Shown one piece after another: positions 32,501 through 45,570 of a DNA stretch of 64,000 nt. The first letter of the stretch is position 1; each line of letters starts with the position of its first letter. Below the pieces are notes generated by a model. The model made no database searches and was not told the DNA's origin. It saw only the letters and a program-made list of their open reading frames with translations. This DNA is from Hydractinia symbiolongicarpus. Its lineage: Eukaryota; Cnidaria; Hydrozoa; Anthoathecata; Hydractiniidae. The translations under genes and the position numbers were made by a program. The DNA lies in contig NC_079877.1 in NCBI RefSeq assembly GCF_029227915.1, positions 35,987,851 through 36,051,850 of the forward strand. The letters run 5' to 3'.

Positions 32501-35500
32501 ATGAAAACATTTTTGAAAACTACAAGTCTCATGCGTTTTAGTGGTGAGAAGATAAATTAAAAAATCTTTCTGGAAATGAGTTTACTCTCAGGGTACTTTC
32601 TTTGTATACATTCGACTATACGGGCCAAGCCCGGGATTTACGGGAAATTGCGTGTTTTCGTTTGCCGGAAATTAAACCTCTTTCATTAAGCGTCTCATCA
32701 AAAATGAACACATTTTTGAAAACTACAATTCTCATGCGTTTTAGTGGTGAAAAGATAATTTAAAAAATCGTTCTGGAAATGACTTTACTCACAGGGTACT
32801 TTCCTTGTGTACATTCGACTATACGGGCCGAGTCCGGGATTTAGGAGAAATCGCGGGTTTTCGTTTACCGGCGATTAAACTTCTTTTATTCAGCGTCTCA
32901 TCAAAAATGTAAACATGTTTGAATACTACAAGTCTCATTAGTTCTTGTTGTGCAAAAATAATTTGAAAAATTGTTCGGGAAATGAGTTTACTCCCTTGGT
33001 ATTTTCTTTGTACACTTTTGACTATACGGGCCGAGTCCGGGATTTACGGGAAATCGCGGGTTTTCGTTTGCCGGCGATTAAACGTCTTTTATTCAGCGTC
33101 TCTTTAAAAATGAAAACAATTTGGAAAACTACAAGTCTCATGCGTTTTAGTGGTGAAAAGATAATTTAAAAAATCGTTCTAGAAATGAGTTTACTCACAG
33201 GGTACTTTCTTTGTATACATTCGACTATACAGGCCAAGCCTGGGATTTACGGGAAATCGTGGGTTTTCGTTTGCCGGCGATTAAACTTCTTTCATTAAGC
33301 GTCTCATGAAAAATGAAAACATTTTTGAAAACTACAAGTCTCATGCGTTTTCGTGGTGAAAAAGTAATTTAAAAAATTGTTCGGGAAATGAGTTTACTCC
33401 CTGAGCACTTTCTTTGTATACTTTTGACTATACGGGCCGAGTCCGGGATTTACGGGAAATCGCGGGTTTTTGTTTTCCGGCGATTAAACTTCTTTTATTC
33501 AGCGTCGCATCAAAAATGAAAATATTTTTGAAAACTACAAGTCTCATGCTTTTTAGTGGTGAAAAGATAATTTAAAAAATCGTTCTGGAAATGAGTTTAC
33601 TCACAGGGTACTTTCTTTGTATACATTCGACTATACGGGCCAAGCCCAGGATTTACAGGAAATCGCATGTTTTCGTTTGCCGGCGATTAAACCACTTTTA
33701 TTCAGCGTCTCATCACAAATGAAAAAATTTTTGAAAACTACAAGTCTCGTGTGTTTTAGTGGTGAAAACATAATTTAAAAAATCGTTCGGGAAATGAGTT
33801 TACTCCCTGGGTACATTCTTTGTATACTTTTGACTATACGGTCCGAGTCCGGGATTTAGGGGAAATCGCGGGTTTTCGTTTGCCGGCGATTAAACTTCTT
33901 TTATTCAGCGTCTCATCAAAAATGAAAATATTTTTGAAAACTACAAGTCTCATGCGTTTTAGTGGTGAAAAAATAATTTAAAAAATCGTTCGGAAAATGA
34001 GTTTACTCCCTTGGTACTTTCTTTGTACACTTTTGACTATACGGGCCGACTCCGGGATTTACGGGAAATCGCAGGTTTTCGTTTGCCGGCGATTAAACCT
34101 CTTTCATTAACCGTCTCATCAAAAATGAACACATTTTTGAAAACTACAAGTCTCATGCGTTTTAGTGGTGAAAAAATAATTTAAAAAATCGTTCGGAAAA
34201 TGAGTTTACTCCCTGGGTACATTCTTTTTATACTTTTGACTATACGGGCCGAGTTCGGGATTTAGGGGAAATCGCGGGTTTTCATTTGCCGGCGATTAAA
34301 CTTCTTTTATTCAGCGTCCCATCAAAAATGTAAACATGTTTGAATACTACAAGTCTCATTAGTTCTTGTGGTGCAGAAATAATTTGAAAAATCATTCGGG
34401 AAATGAGTTTACTCCCTTGGTAATTTCTTTGTACACTTTTGACTATACGGGCCGAGTCCGGGGTTTACGGAAATCGCGGGTTTTCGTTTGCCGGCGATTA
34501 AACGTCTTTTAATCAGCGTCTCATCAAAAATGAAAACAATTTTGAAAACTACAAGTCTCATGCGTTTTAGTGGTGAAAAGATAATTTAAAAAATCGTTCT
34601 GGAAATGACTTTACTCACAGGGTACTTTCTTTGTATACATTCGACTATACGGGCCAAGCCTGGGATTTACAGGAAATCGCGGGTTTTCGTTTACCGGCGA
34701 ATAAACCTCTTTCATTAAGCGTCTCATGAAAAATGAAAACATTTTTGAAAACCACAAGTCTCATGCGTTTTAGTGGTGAAAAAATAATTAAAAAGATCGT
34801 TCGGTAAATGAGTTTACTCCCTGGGTACTTACTTTGTATACTTTTGACTATACGGGCCGAGTCCGGGATTTACGGGAAATCGCGGGTTTTCGTTTGCCGG
34901 CGATTAAACTTCTTTTATTCAGCGTCTCATCAAAAATGTAAACATGTTTGAATACTACAAGTCTCATTAGTTCTTGTTGTGCAAAAATAATTTGAAAAAT
35001 TGTTCGGGAAATGAGTTTACTCCCTTGGTATTTTCTTTGTACACTTTTGACTATACGGGCAGAGTCCGGGATTTACGGGAAATCGCGGGTTTTCGTTTGC
35101 CGGCGATTAAACGTCTTTTATTCAGCGTCTCTTTAAAAATGAAAACAATTTGGAAAACTACAAGTCTCATGCTTTTTAGTGGTGAAAAGATAATTTAAAA
35201 AATCGTTCTGGAAATGAGTTTACTCACAGGGTACTTTCTTTGTATACATTCGACTATACGGGCCAAGCCCAGGATTTACAGGAAATCGCATGTTTTCGTT
35301 TGCCGGCGATTAAACCACTTTTATTCAGCGTCTCATCACAAATGAAAAATTTTTGGAAAACTACAAGTCTCGTGCGTTTTAGTGGTGAAAACATAATTTA
35401 AAAAATCGTTCGGGAAATGAGTTTACTCCCTGGGTACATTTTTTGTATACTTTTGACTATACGGTCCGAGTCCGGGATTTAGGGGAAATCGCGGGTTTTC

Positions 35501-38500
35501 GTTTGCCGGCGATTAAACTTCTTTTATTCAGCGTCTCATCAAAAATGAAAATATTTTTGAAAACTACAAGTCTCATGCGTTTTAGTGGTGAAAAAATAAT
35601 TTAAAAAATCGTTCGGAAAATGAGTTTACTCCCTTGGTACTTTCTTTGTACACTTTTGACTATACGGGCCGACGCGGGATTTACGGGAAATCGCAGGTTT
35701 TCGTTTGCCGGCGATTAAACCTCTTTCATTAAGCGTCTCATCAAAAATGAACACATTTTTGAAAACTACAAGTCTCATGCGTTTTAGTGGTGAAAAAATA
35801 ATTTAAAAAATCTTTCGGGAAATGAGTTTACTCCCTGGGTACATTCTTTTTATACTTTTGACTATACGGGCCGAGTTCGGGATTTAGGGGAAATCGCGGG
35901 TTTTCATTTGCCGGCGATTAAACTTCTTTTATTCAGCGTCCCATCAAAAATGTAAACATGTTTGAATACTACAAGTCTCATTAGTTCTTGTGGTGCAGAA
36001 ATAATTTGAAAAATCATTCGGGAAACGAGTTTACTCCCTTGGTAATTTCTTTGTACACTTTTGACTATACGGGCCGAGTCCGGGGTTTACGGAAATCGCG
36101 GGTTTTCGTTTGCCGGCGATTAAACGTCTTTTATTCAGCGTCTCATCAAAAGTGAAATCATTTTTGAAAACTACAAGTCTCATGCGTTTTAGTGGTGAAA
36201 AGATAATTTAAAAAATCGTTCTGGAAATGAGATTACTCACAGGGTACTTTCTTTGAATACATTCGCCTATACGGGCCAAGCCAGGGATTTACGGGAAATC
36301 GCGGGTTTTCGTTTGCCGGCGATTAAACCTCTTTCATTAAGCGTCTCATGTAAAATGAAAACATTTTTGAAAACTACAAGTCTAATGCGTTTTAGTGGTG
36401 AAAAAATAATTTAAAAAATCGTTCTGGAAATGAGTTTACTCACAGGGTACTTTCTTTGTATACATTCGACTATACGGCCCAAGCCCGGGATTTTCGGTAA
36501 ATCGCGGTTTTTCGTTTGCCGGCGATTAAACCTCTTTCATTAAGCGTCTCATGAAAAATGAAAACATTTTTAAAAACTACAAGTCTCATGCGTTTTAGTG
36601 GTGAAAAAATAATTTAAGAAATCGTTCGGGAAATGAGTTTACTCGCTGGGTACTTTCTTTGTATACTTTTGACTATACGGGCCGAGTCTGGGACATACGG
36701 GAAATCGCGGGTTTTCGTTTACCGGCGATTAAACTTCTTTTATTCAGCGTCTCATCAAAAATGAAAACATTTTTGAAAACTACAAGTCTCATGCGTTTTA
36801 GTGGTGAAAAAATAATTTAAAAAATCGTTCGGAAAATGAGTTTACTCCCTGGGTACTTTCTTTGTATACTTTTGACTATACGGGCCGAGTCTGGGATTTA
36901 CGGGAAATCGCGGGGTTTCGTTTACCGGCGATTAAACTTCTTTTATTCAGCGTCTCATCAAAAATGAAAATATTTTTGAAAACTACAAGTCTCATGCGTT
37001 TTAGTGGTGAAAAAAAATTTTAAAAATCGTTCAGGAAATAAGTTTACTCCCTTGGTACTTTCTTTGTACACTTTTGACTATACGGGCCGAGTCCGGGATT
37101 TACGGGAAATCGCGCGTATTCGTTTGCCGGCGATTAAACGTCTTTTAATCAGCGTCTCATCAAAAATGAAAACAATTTTGAAAACTACAAGTCTCATGCG
37201 TTTTAGTGGTGAAAAGATAATTTAAAAAATCGTTCTGGAAATGACTTTACTCACAGGGTACTTTCTTTGTATACATTCGACTATACGGGCCAAGCCTGGG
37301 ATTTACAGGAAATCGCGGGTTTTCGTTTACCGGCGAATAAACCTCTTTCATTAAGCGTCTCATGAAAAATGAAAACATTTTTGAAAACCACAAGTCTCAT
37401 GCGTTTTAGTGGTGAAAAAATAATTAAAAAGATCGTTCGGTAAATGAGTTTACTCCCTGGGTACTTACTTTGTATACTTTTGACTATACGGGCCGAGTCC
37501 GGGATTTACGGGAAATCGCGGGTTTTCGTTTGCCGGCGATTAAACTTCTTTTATTCAGCGTCTCATCAAAAATGAAAACATTTTTGAAAACTACAAGTCT
37601 CATGCGTTTTAGTGGTGAGAAGATCAATTAAAAAATCGTTCTGGAAAAGAGTTTACTCTCAGGGTACTTTCTTTGTATACATTCGACTATACGGGCCAAG
37701 CCCGGGATTTACGGGAAATCGCGGGTTTTCGTTTGCCGGCGATTAAACTTCTTTTATTCTGCGTCCCATCAAAAATGAAAACATTTTTGAAAACTACAAG
37801 TCTCATGCGTTTTAGTGGTGAAAAGATAAATTAAAAAATCGTTCTGGAAATGAGTTTACTCTCAAGGTACTTTCTTTGTATACATTCGACTATACGGGCC
37901 AAGGCCGGGATTTACGGGAAATCGCGTGTTTTCGTTTTCCGGCGATTAAACCCCTTTCATTAAGCGTCTCATCAAAGATGAACACATTTTTGAAATCTAC
38001 AAGTATCATGCGTTTTAGTGGTGAAAAGATAATTTAAAAAATCGTTCTGGAAATGACTTTACTCACAGGGTACTTTCTTTGTATACATTCGACTATACGG
38101 GCCAAGCCGGGGATTTACGGGAAATCGCGGGTTTTCGTTTGCCGGTGATTAAACCTCTTTCATTTAGCGTCTCATCAAAAATGAAAACATTTTTGAAAAC
38201 TACAAGTCTCATGACTTTTAGTGGTGAAAAAATAATTCAAAAAATCGTTCGGGAAATGAGTTTACTCCCTGGGTACTTTCTTTGTATACTTTTGACTATA
38301 CGGGCCGAGTTCGGGATTTACGGGAAATCGCGGGTTTTCGTTTGCCGGCGATTAAACTTCTTTTATTCAGCGTCTCATCAAAAATGAAAACATTTTTGAA
38401 AACTACAAGTCTCATGCGTTTTAGTGGTGAGAAGATAAATTAAAAAATCGTTCTGGAAAAGAGTTTACTCTCAGGATACTTTCTTTGTATACATTCAACT

Positions 38501-41282
38501 ATACGGGCCAAGCCCGGGATTTACGGGAATTCGCGGGTTTTCGTTTGCCGGCGATTAAACTTCTTTTATTCTGCGTCCCATCAAAAATGAAAACATGTTT
38601 GAATACTACAAGTCTCATTAGTTCTTGTTGTGCAAAAATAATTTGAAAAATCGTTCGGGCAATGAGTTTACTCCCTTGGTATTTTCTTTGTACACTTTTG
38701 ACTATACGGGCCGAGTCCGGGATTTACGGGAAATCGCGGGTTTTCGTTTGCAGGCGATTAAACGTCTTTTATTCAGCGTCTCTTTAAAAATGAAAACAAT
38801 TTGAAAAACTACAAGTCTCATGCGTTTTAGTGGTGAAAAGATAATTTAAAAAATCGTTCTAGAAATGAGTTTACTCACAGGGTACTTTCTTTGTATACAT
38901 TCGACTATACAGGCCAAGCCCGGGATTTACGGGAAATCGCGGGTGTTCGTTTGCCGGCGACGAAACATCTTTCATTAAGCGTCTCATCAAAAATGAAAAC
39001 ATTTTTAAAAACTACAAGTCTCATTAGTTCTTGTTGTGCAAAAATAATTTGAAAAATCGTTCGGGCAATGAGTTTACTCACTTGGTATTTTCTTTGTACA
39101 CTTTTGACTATACGGGCCGAGTCCGGGATTTACGGGAAATCGCGGGTTTTCGTTTGCAGGCGATTAAACGTCTTTTATTCAGCGTCTCTTTAAAAATGAA
39201 AACAATTTGGAAAACTACAAGTCTCATGCGTTTTAGTGGTGAAAAGATAATTTAAAAAATCGTTCTAGAAATGAGTTTACTCACAGGGTACTTTCTTTGT
39301 ATACATTCGACTATACAGGCCAAGCCCGGGATTTACGGGAAATCGCGGGTGTTCGTTTGCCGGCGACGAAACATCTTTCATTAAGCGTCTCATCAAAAAT
39401 GAAAACATTTTTAAAAACTACAAGTCTCATGCGTTTTAGTGGTGAAAAATTATAAAAAAACTACAAGTCTCATGCGTTTTAGTGGTGAAAAAATAATTTA
39501 AAAAATCGTTCGGGAAATGAGTTTACTCCCTGGGTACTTTTTTTGTATACTTTTGACTATACGGGCCGAGTCTGGGATTTACGGGAAATCGCGGGTTTTC
39601 GTTTACCGGCGATTAAACTTCTTTTATTCAGCGTCTCATCAAAAATGAGAATATTTTTGAAAACTAAAAGTCTCATGCGTTTTAGTGGTGAAAAAAAATT
39701 TTAAAAATCGTTCAGGAAATAAGTTTACTCCCTTGGTACTTTCTTTATACACTTTTGACTATACGGGCCGAGTCCGGGATTTACGGGAAATCGCGGGTAT
39801 TCGTTTGCCGGCGATTAAACGTCTTTTAATCAGCGTCTCATCAAAAATGAAAACAATTTTGAAAACTACAAGTCTCATGCGTTTTAGTGGTGAAAAGATA
39901 ATTTAAAAAATCGTTCTGGAAATGACTTTACTCACAGGGTACTTTCTTTGTATACATTCGACTATACGGGCCAAGCCGGGGATTTACAGGAAATCGCGGG
40001 TTTTCGTTTACCGGCGAATAAACCTCTTTCATTAAGCGTCTCATGAAAAATGAAAACATTTTTGAAAACCACAAGTCTCATGCGTTTTAGTGGTGAAAAA
40101 ATAATTAAAAAGATCGTTCGGTAAATGAGTTTACTCCATGGGTACTTACTTTGTATACTTTTGACTATACGGGCCGAGTCCGGGATTTACGGGAAATCGC
40201 GGGTTTTCGTTTGCCGGCGATTAAACTTCTTTTATTCAGCGTCTCATCAAAAATGAAAACATTTTTGAAAACTACAAGTCTCATGCGTTTTAGTGGTGAG
40301 AAGATAAATTAAAAAATCGTTCTGGAAAAGAGGTTACTCTCAGGGTACTTTCTTTGTATACATTCGACTATACGGGCCAAGCCCGGGATTTACGGGAAAT
40401 CGCGGTTTTTCGTTTGCCGGCGATTAAACTTCTTTTATTCTGCGTCCCATCAAAAATGAAAACATTTTTGAAAACTACAAGTCTCATGCGTTTTAGTGGT
40501 GAAAAGATAAATTAAAAAATCGTTCTGGAAATGAGTTTACTCTCAGGGTACTTTCTTTGTATACATTAGACTATACGGGCCAAGCCCGGGATTTACGGGA
40601 AAGCGCGTGTTTTCGTTTGCCGGCGATTAAAGCCCTTTCATTAAGCGTCTCATCAAAGATGAACACATTTTTGAAATCTACAAGTCTCATGCGTTTTAGT
40701 GGTGAAAAGATAATTTAAAAAATCGTTCTGGAAATGACTTTACTCACAGGGTACTTTCTTTGTATACATTCGACTATACGGGCCAAGCCCGGGATTTACG
40801 GGAAATCGCGGGTTTTCGTTTGCCGGCGATTAAACCTCTTTCATTAAGCGTCTCATGAAAAATGAAAACATTTTTAAAAACTACAAGTCTCATGCGTTTT
40901 AGTGGTGAAAAAATAATTTAAAAAATCGTTCAGGAAATGAGTTTACTCCCTGGGTACTTTCTTTGTATACTTTTGACTATACTGGCCGAGTCCGGGATTT
41001 ACGGAAAATCGCGGGTTTTCGTTTGCCGGCGATTAAACTTCGTTTATTCAGCGTCTCATCAAAAATGAAAACATTTTTGAAAACTACAAGTCTCATGCGT
41101 TTTAGTGGTGAGAAGATAATTTAAAAAATTGTTCTGGAAATGAGTTTACTCACAGGGTACTTTCTTTGTATACATTCGACTATACGGGCCGAGTCCGGGA
41201 TTTAGGAGAAATCGCGGGTTTTCGTTTACCGGCGATTAAACTTCTTTCATTCAGCGTCTCATCAAAAATGTAAACATGTTTG

Positions 41283-41530
41283 AATACTACAAGTCTCATT
41301 AGTTCTTGTTGTGCAAAAATAATTTGAAAAATCGTTCGGGCAATGAGTTTACTCCCTTGGTATTTTCTTTGTACACTTTTGACTATACGGGCCGAGTCCG
41401 GGATTTACGGGAAATCGCGGGTTTTCGTTTGCCGGCGATTAAACGTCTTTTATTCAGCGTCTCTTTAAAAATGAAAACAATTTGGAAAACTACAAGTCTC
41501 ATGCGTTTTAGTGGTGAAAAGATAATTTAA
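41283..41530. repeat. Divergent satellite subtype used as higher-order marker (TTGTTGTGCAAAAATAA type)
   Basis: This subtype has ATGTAAACATGTTTG in place of the usual core dyad, then CATTAGTTCTTG, CTCCCTTGGTATTTTC, GTACAC instead of GTATAC, and GTCTCTTTAAAAATG in the next unit. Copies lie at about 14786, 29295, 31120, 32945, 34974, 38637, 39031, 41306, 43741, 44147, 44756, 45162, 47235, 49263, 51698, 53930 and 56767. It is nearly absent from 15-29 kb, so the array has at least two regional compositions. The 73-74-codon frames that these units contain are not supported as genes. Confidence 0.85.
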
Positions 41531-43539
41531 AAAATCGTTCTAGAAATGAGTTTACTCACAGGGTACTTTCTTTGTATACATTCGACTATACAGGCCAAGC
41601 CCGGGATTTACGGGAAATCGCGGGTTTTCGTTGTCCGGCGATTAAACCTCTTTCATTAAGCGTCTCATGAAAAATGAAAACATTTTTGAAAACTACAAGT
41701 CTCATGCGTTTTCGTGGTGAAAAAATAATTTAAAAAATCGTTCGGGAAATGAGTTTAATCCCTGAGCACTTTCTTTGTATACTTTTGACTATACGGGCCG
41801 AGTCTGGGATTTACGGGAAATCGCGGGTTTTCGTTTACCGGCGATTAAATTTCTTTTATTCAGCGTCTCATCAAAAATGAAAATATTTTTGAAAACTACA
41901 AGTCTTATGCGTTTTAGTGGTGAAAAAAAATTTTAAAAATCGTTCAGGAAATAAGTTTACTCCCTTGGTACTTTCTTTGTACACTTTTGACTATACGGGC
42001 CGAGTCCGGGATTTACGGGAAATCGCGGGTATTCGTTTGCCGGCGATTAAACGTCTTTTAATCAGCGTCTCATCAAAAATGAAAACAATTTTGAAAACTA
42101 CAAGTCTCATGCGTTTTAGTGGTGAAAAGATAATTTAAAAAATCGTTCTGGAAATGACTTTACTCACAGGGTACTTTCTTTGTATACATTCGACTATACG
42201 GGCCAAGCCCGGGATTTACGGGAAATCGCGGGTTTTCGTTTGCCGGCGATTAAACCTCTTTCATTAAGCGTCTCATGAAAAATGAAAACAATTTTGAAAA
42301 CTACAAGTCTCATGCGTTTTAGTGGAGAAAAGATAATTTAAAAAATCGTTCTGGAAATGACTTTACTCACAGGGTACTTTCTTTGTATACATTCGACTAT
42401 ACGGGCCAAGCCTGGGATTTACAGGAAATCGCGGGTTTTCGTTTACCGGCGAATAAACCTCTTTCATTAAGCGTCTCATGAAAAATGAAAACATTTTTGA
42501 AAACCACAAGTCTCATGCGTTTTAGTGGTGAAAAAATAATTAAAAAGATCGTTCGGTAAATGAGTTTACTCCCTGGGTACTTACTTTGTATACTTTTGAC
42601 TATACGGGCCGAGTCCGGGATTTACGGGAAATCGCGGGTTTTCGTTTGCCGGCGATTAAACTTCTTTTATTCAGCGTCTCATCAAAAATGAAAACATTTT
42701 TGAAAACTACAAGTCTCATGCGTTTTAGTGGTGAGAAGATCAATTAAAAAATCGTTCTGGAAAAGAGTTTACTCTCAGGGTACTTTCTTTGTATACATTC
42801 GACTATACGGGCCAAGCCCGGGATTTACGGGAAATCGCGGGTTTTCGTTTGCCGGCGATTAAACTTCTTTTATTCTGCGTCCCATCAAAAATGAAAACAT
42901 TTTTGAAAACTACAAGTCTCATGCGTTTTAGTGGTGAAAAGATAAATTAAAAAATCGTTCTGGAAATGAGTTTACTCTCAAGGTACTTTCTTTGTATACA
43001 TTCGACTATACGGGCCAAGGCCGGGATTTACGGGAAATCGCGTGTTTTCGTTTTCCGGCGATTAAACCCCTTTCATTAAGCGTCTCATCAAAGATGAACA
43101 CATTTTTGAAATCTACAAGTATCATGCGTTTTAGTGGTGAAAAGATAATTTAAAAAATCGTTCTGGAAATGACTTTACTCACAGGGTACTTTCTTTGTAT
43201 ACATTCGACTATACGGGCCAAGCCGGGGATTTACGGGAAATCGCGGGTTTTCGTTTGCCGGTGATTAAACCTCTTTCATTTAGCGTCTCATCAAAAATGA
43301 AAACATTTTTGAAAACTACAAGTCTCATGACTTTTAGTGGTGAAAAAATAATTCAAAAAATCGTTCGGGAAATGAGTTTACTCCCTGGGTACTTTCTTTG
43401 TATACTTTTGACTATACGGGCCGAGTTCGGGATTTACGGGAAATCGCGGGTTTTCGTTTGCCGGCGATTAAACTTCTTTTATTCAGCGTCTCATCAAAAA
43501 TGAAAACATTTTTGAAAACTACAAGTCTCATGCGTTTTA

Positions 43540-45570
43540 GTGGTGAGAAGATAAATTAAAAAATCGTTCTGGAAAAGAGTTTACTCTCAGGATACTTTCT
43601 TTGTATACATTCAACTATACGGGCCAAGCCCGGGATTTACGGGAATTCGCGGGTTTTCGTTTGCCGGCGATTAAACTTCTTTTATTCTGCGTCCCATCAA
43701 AAATGAAAACATGTTTGAATACTACAAGTCTCATTAGTTCTTGTTGTGCAAAAATAATTTGAAAAATCGTTCGGGCAATGAGTTTACTCCCTTGGTATTT
43801 TCTTTGTACACTTTTGACTATACGGGCCGAGTCCGGGATTTACGGGAAATCGCGGGTTTTCGTTTGCAGGCGATTAAACGTCTTTTATTCAGCGTCTCTT
43901 TAAAAATGAAAACAATTTGGAAAACTACAAGTCTCATGCGTTTTAGTGGTGAAAAGATAATTTAAAAAATCGTTCTAGAAATGAGTTTACTCACAGGGTA
44001 CTTTCTTTGTATACATTCGACTATACAGGCCAAGCCCGGGATTTACGGGAAATCGCGGGTGTTCGTTTGCCGGCGACGAAACATCTTTCATTAAGCGTCT
44101 CATCAAAAATGAAAACATTTTTAAAAACTACAAGTCTCATTAGTTCTTGTTGTGCAAAAATAATTTGAAAAATCGTTCGGGCAATGAGTTTACTCACTTG
44201 GTATTTTCTTTGTACACTTTTGACTATACGGGCCGAGTCCGGGATTTACGGGAAATCGCGGGTTTTCGTTTGCAGGCGATTAAACGTCTTTTATTCAGCG
44301 TCTCTTTAAAAATGAAAACAATTTGGAAAACTACAAGTCTCATGCGTTTTAGTGGTGAAAAGATAATTTAAAAAATCGTTCTAGAAATGAGTTTACTCAC
44401 AGGGTACTTTCTTTGTATACATTCGACTATACAGGCCAAGCCCGGGATTTACGGGAAATCGCGGGTGTTCGTTTGCCGGCGACGAAACATCTTTCATTAA
44501 GCGTCTCATCAAAAATGAAAACATTTTTAAAAACTACAAGTCTCATGCGTTTTAGTGGTGAGAAGATAAATTAAAAAATCGTTCTGGAAAAGAGTTTACT
44601 CTCAGGATACTTTCTTTGTATACATTCAACTATACGGGCCAAGCCCGGGATTTACGGGAATTCGCGGGTTTTCGTTTGCCGGCGATTAAACTTCTTTTAT
44701 TCTGCGTCCCATCAAAAATGAAAACATGTTTGAATACTACAAGTCTCATTAGTTCTTGTTGTGCAAAAATAATTTGAAAAATCGTTCGGGCAATGAGTTT
44801 ACTCCCTTGGTATTTTCTTTGTACACTTTTGACTATACGGGCCGAGTCCGGGATTTACGGGAAATCGCGGGTTTTCGTTTGCAGGCGATTAAACGTCTTT
44901 TATTCAGCGTCTCTTTAAAAATGAAAACAATTTGGAAAACTACAAGTCTCATGCGTTTTAGTGGTGAAAAGATAATTTAAAAAATCGTTCTAGAAATGAG
45001 TTTACTCACAGGGTACTTTCTTTGTATACATTCGACTATACAGGCCAAGCCCGGGATTTACGGGAAATCGCGGGTGTTCGTTTGCCGGCGACGAAACATC
45101 TTTCATTAAGCGTCTCATCAAAAATGAAAACATTTTTAAAAACTACAAGTCTCATTAGTTCTTGTTGTGCAAAAATAATTTGAAAAATCGTTCGGGCAAT
45201 GAGTTTACTCACTTGGTATTTTCTTTGTACACTTTTGACTATACGGGCCGAGTCCGGGATTTACGGGAAATCGCGGGTTTTCGTTTGCAGGCGATTAAAC
45301 GTCTTTTATTCAGCGTCTCTTTAAAAATGAAAACAATTTGGAAAACTACAAGTCTCATGCGTTTTAGTGGTGAAAAGATAATTTAAAAAATCGTTCTAGA
45401 AATGAGTTTACTCACAGGGTACTTTCTTTGTATACATTCGACTATACAGGCCAAGCCCGGGATTTACGGGAAATCGCGGGTGTTCGTTTGCCGGCGACGA
45501 AACATCTTTCATTAAGCGTCTCATCAAAAATGAAAACATTTTTAAAAACTACAAGTCTCATGCGTTTTAG
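43540..45570. repeat. 1,015-bp (5-monomer) tandem duplication
   Basis: The divergent monomers at 43741 and 44147 recur at 44756 and 45162, both 1015 bp on. Shared rare variants include CATTCAACTATACGG, GGGAATTCGCGGG and TTTGCAGGCGATT. Two copies are nearly identical, which points to a recent event. Confidence 0.88.
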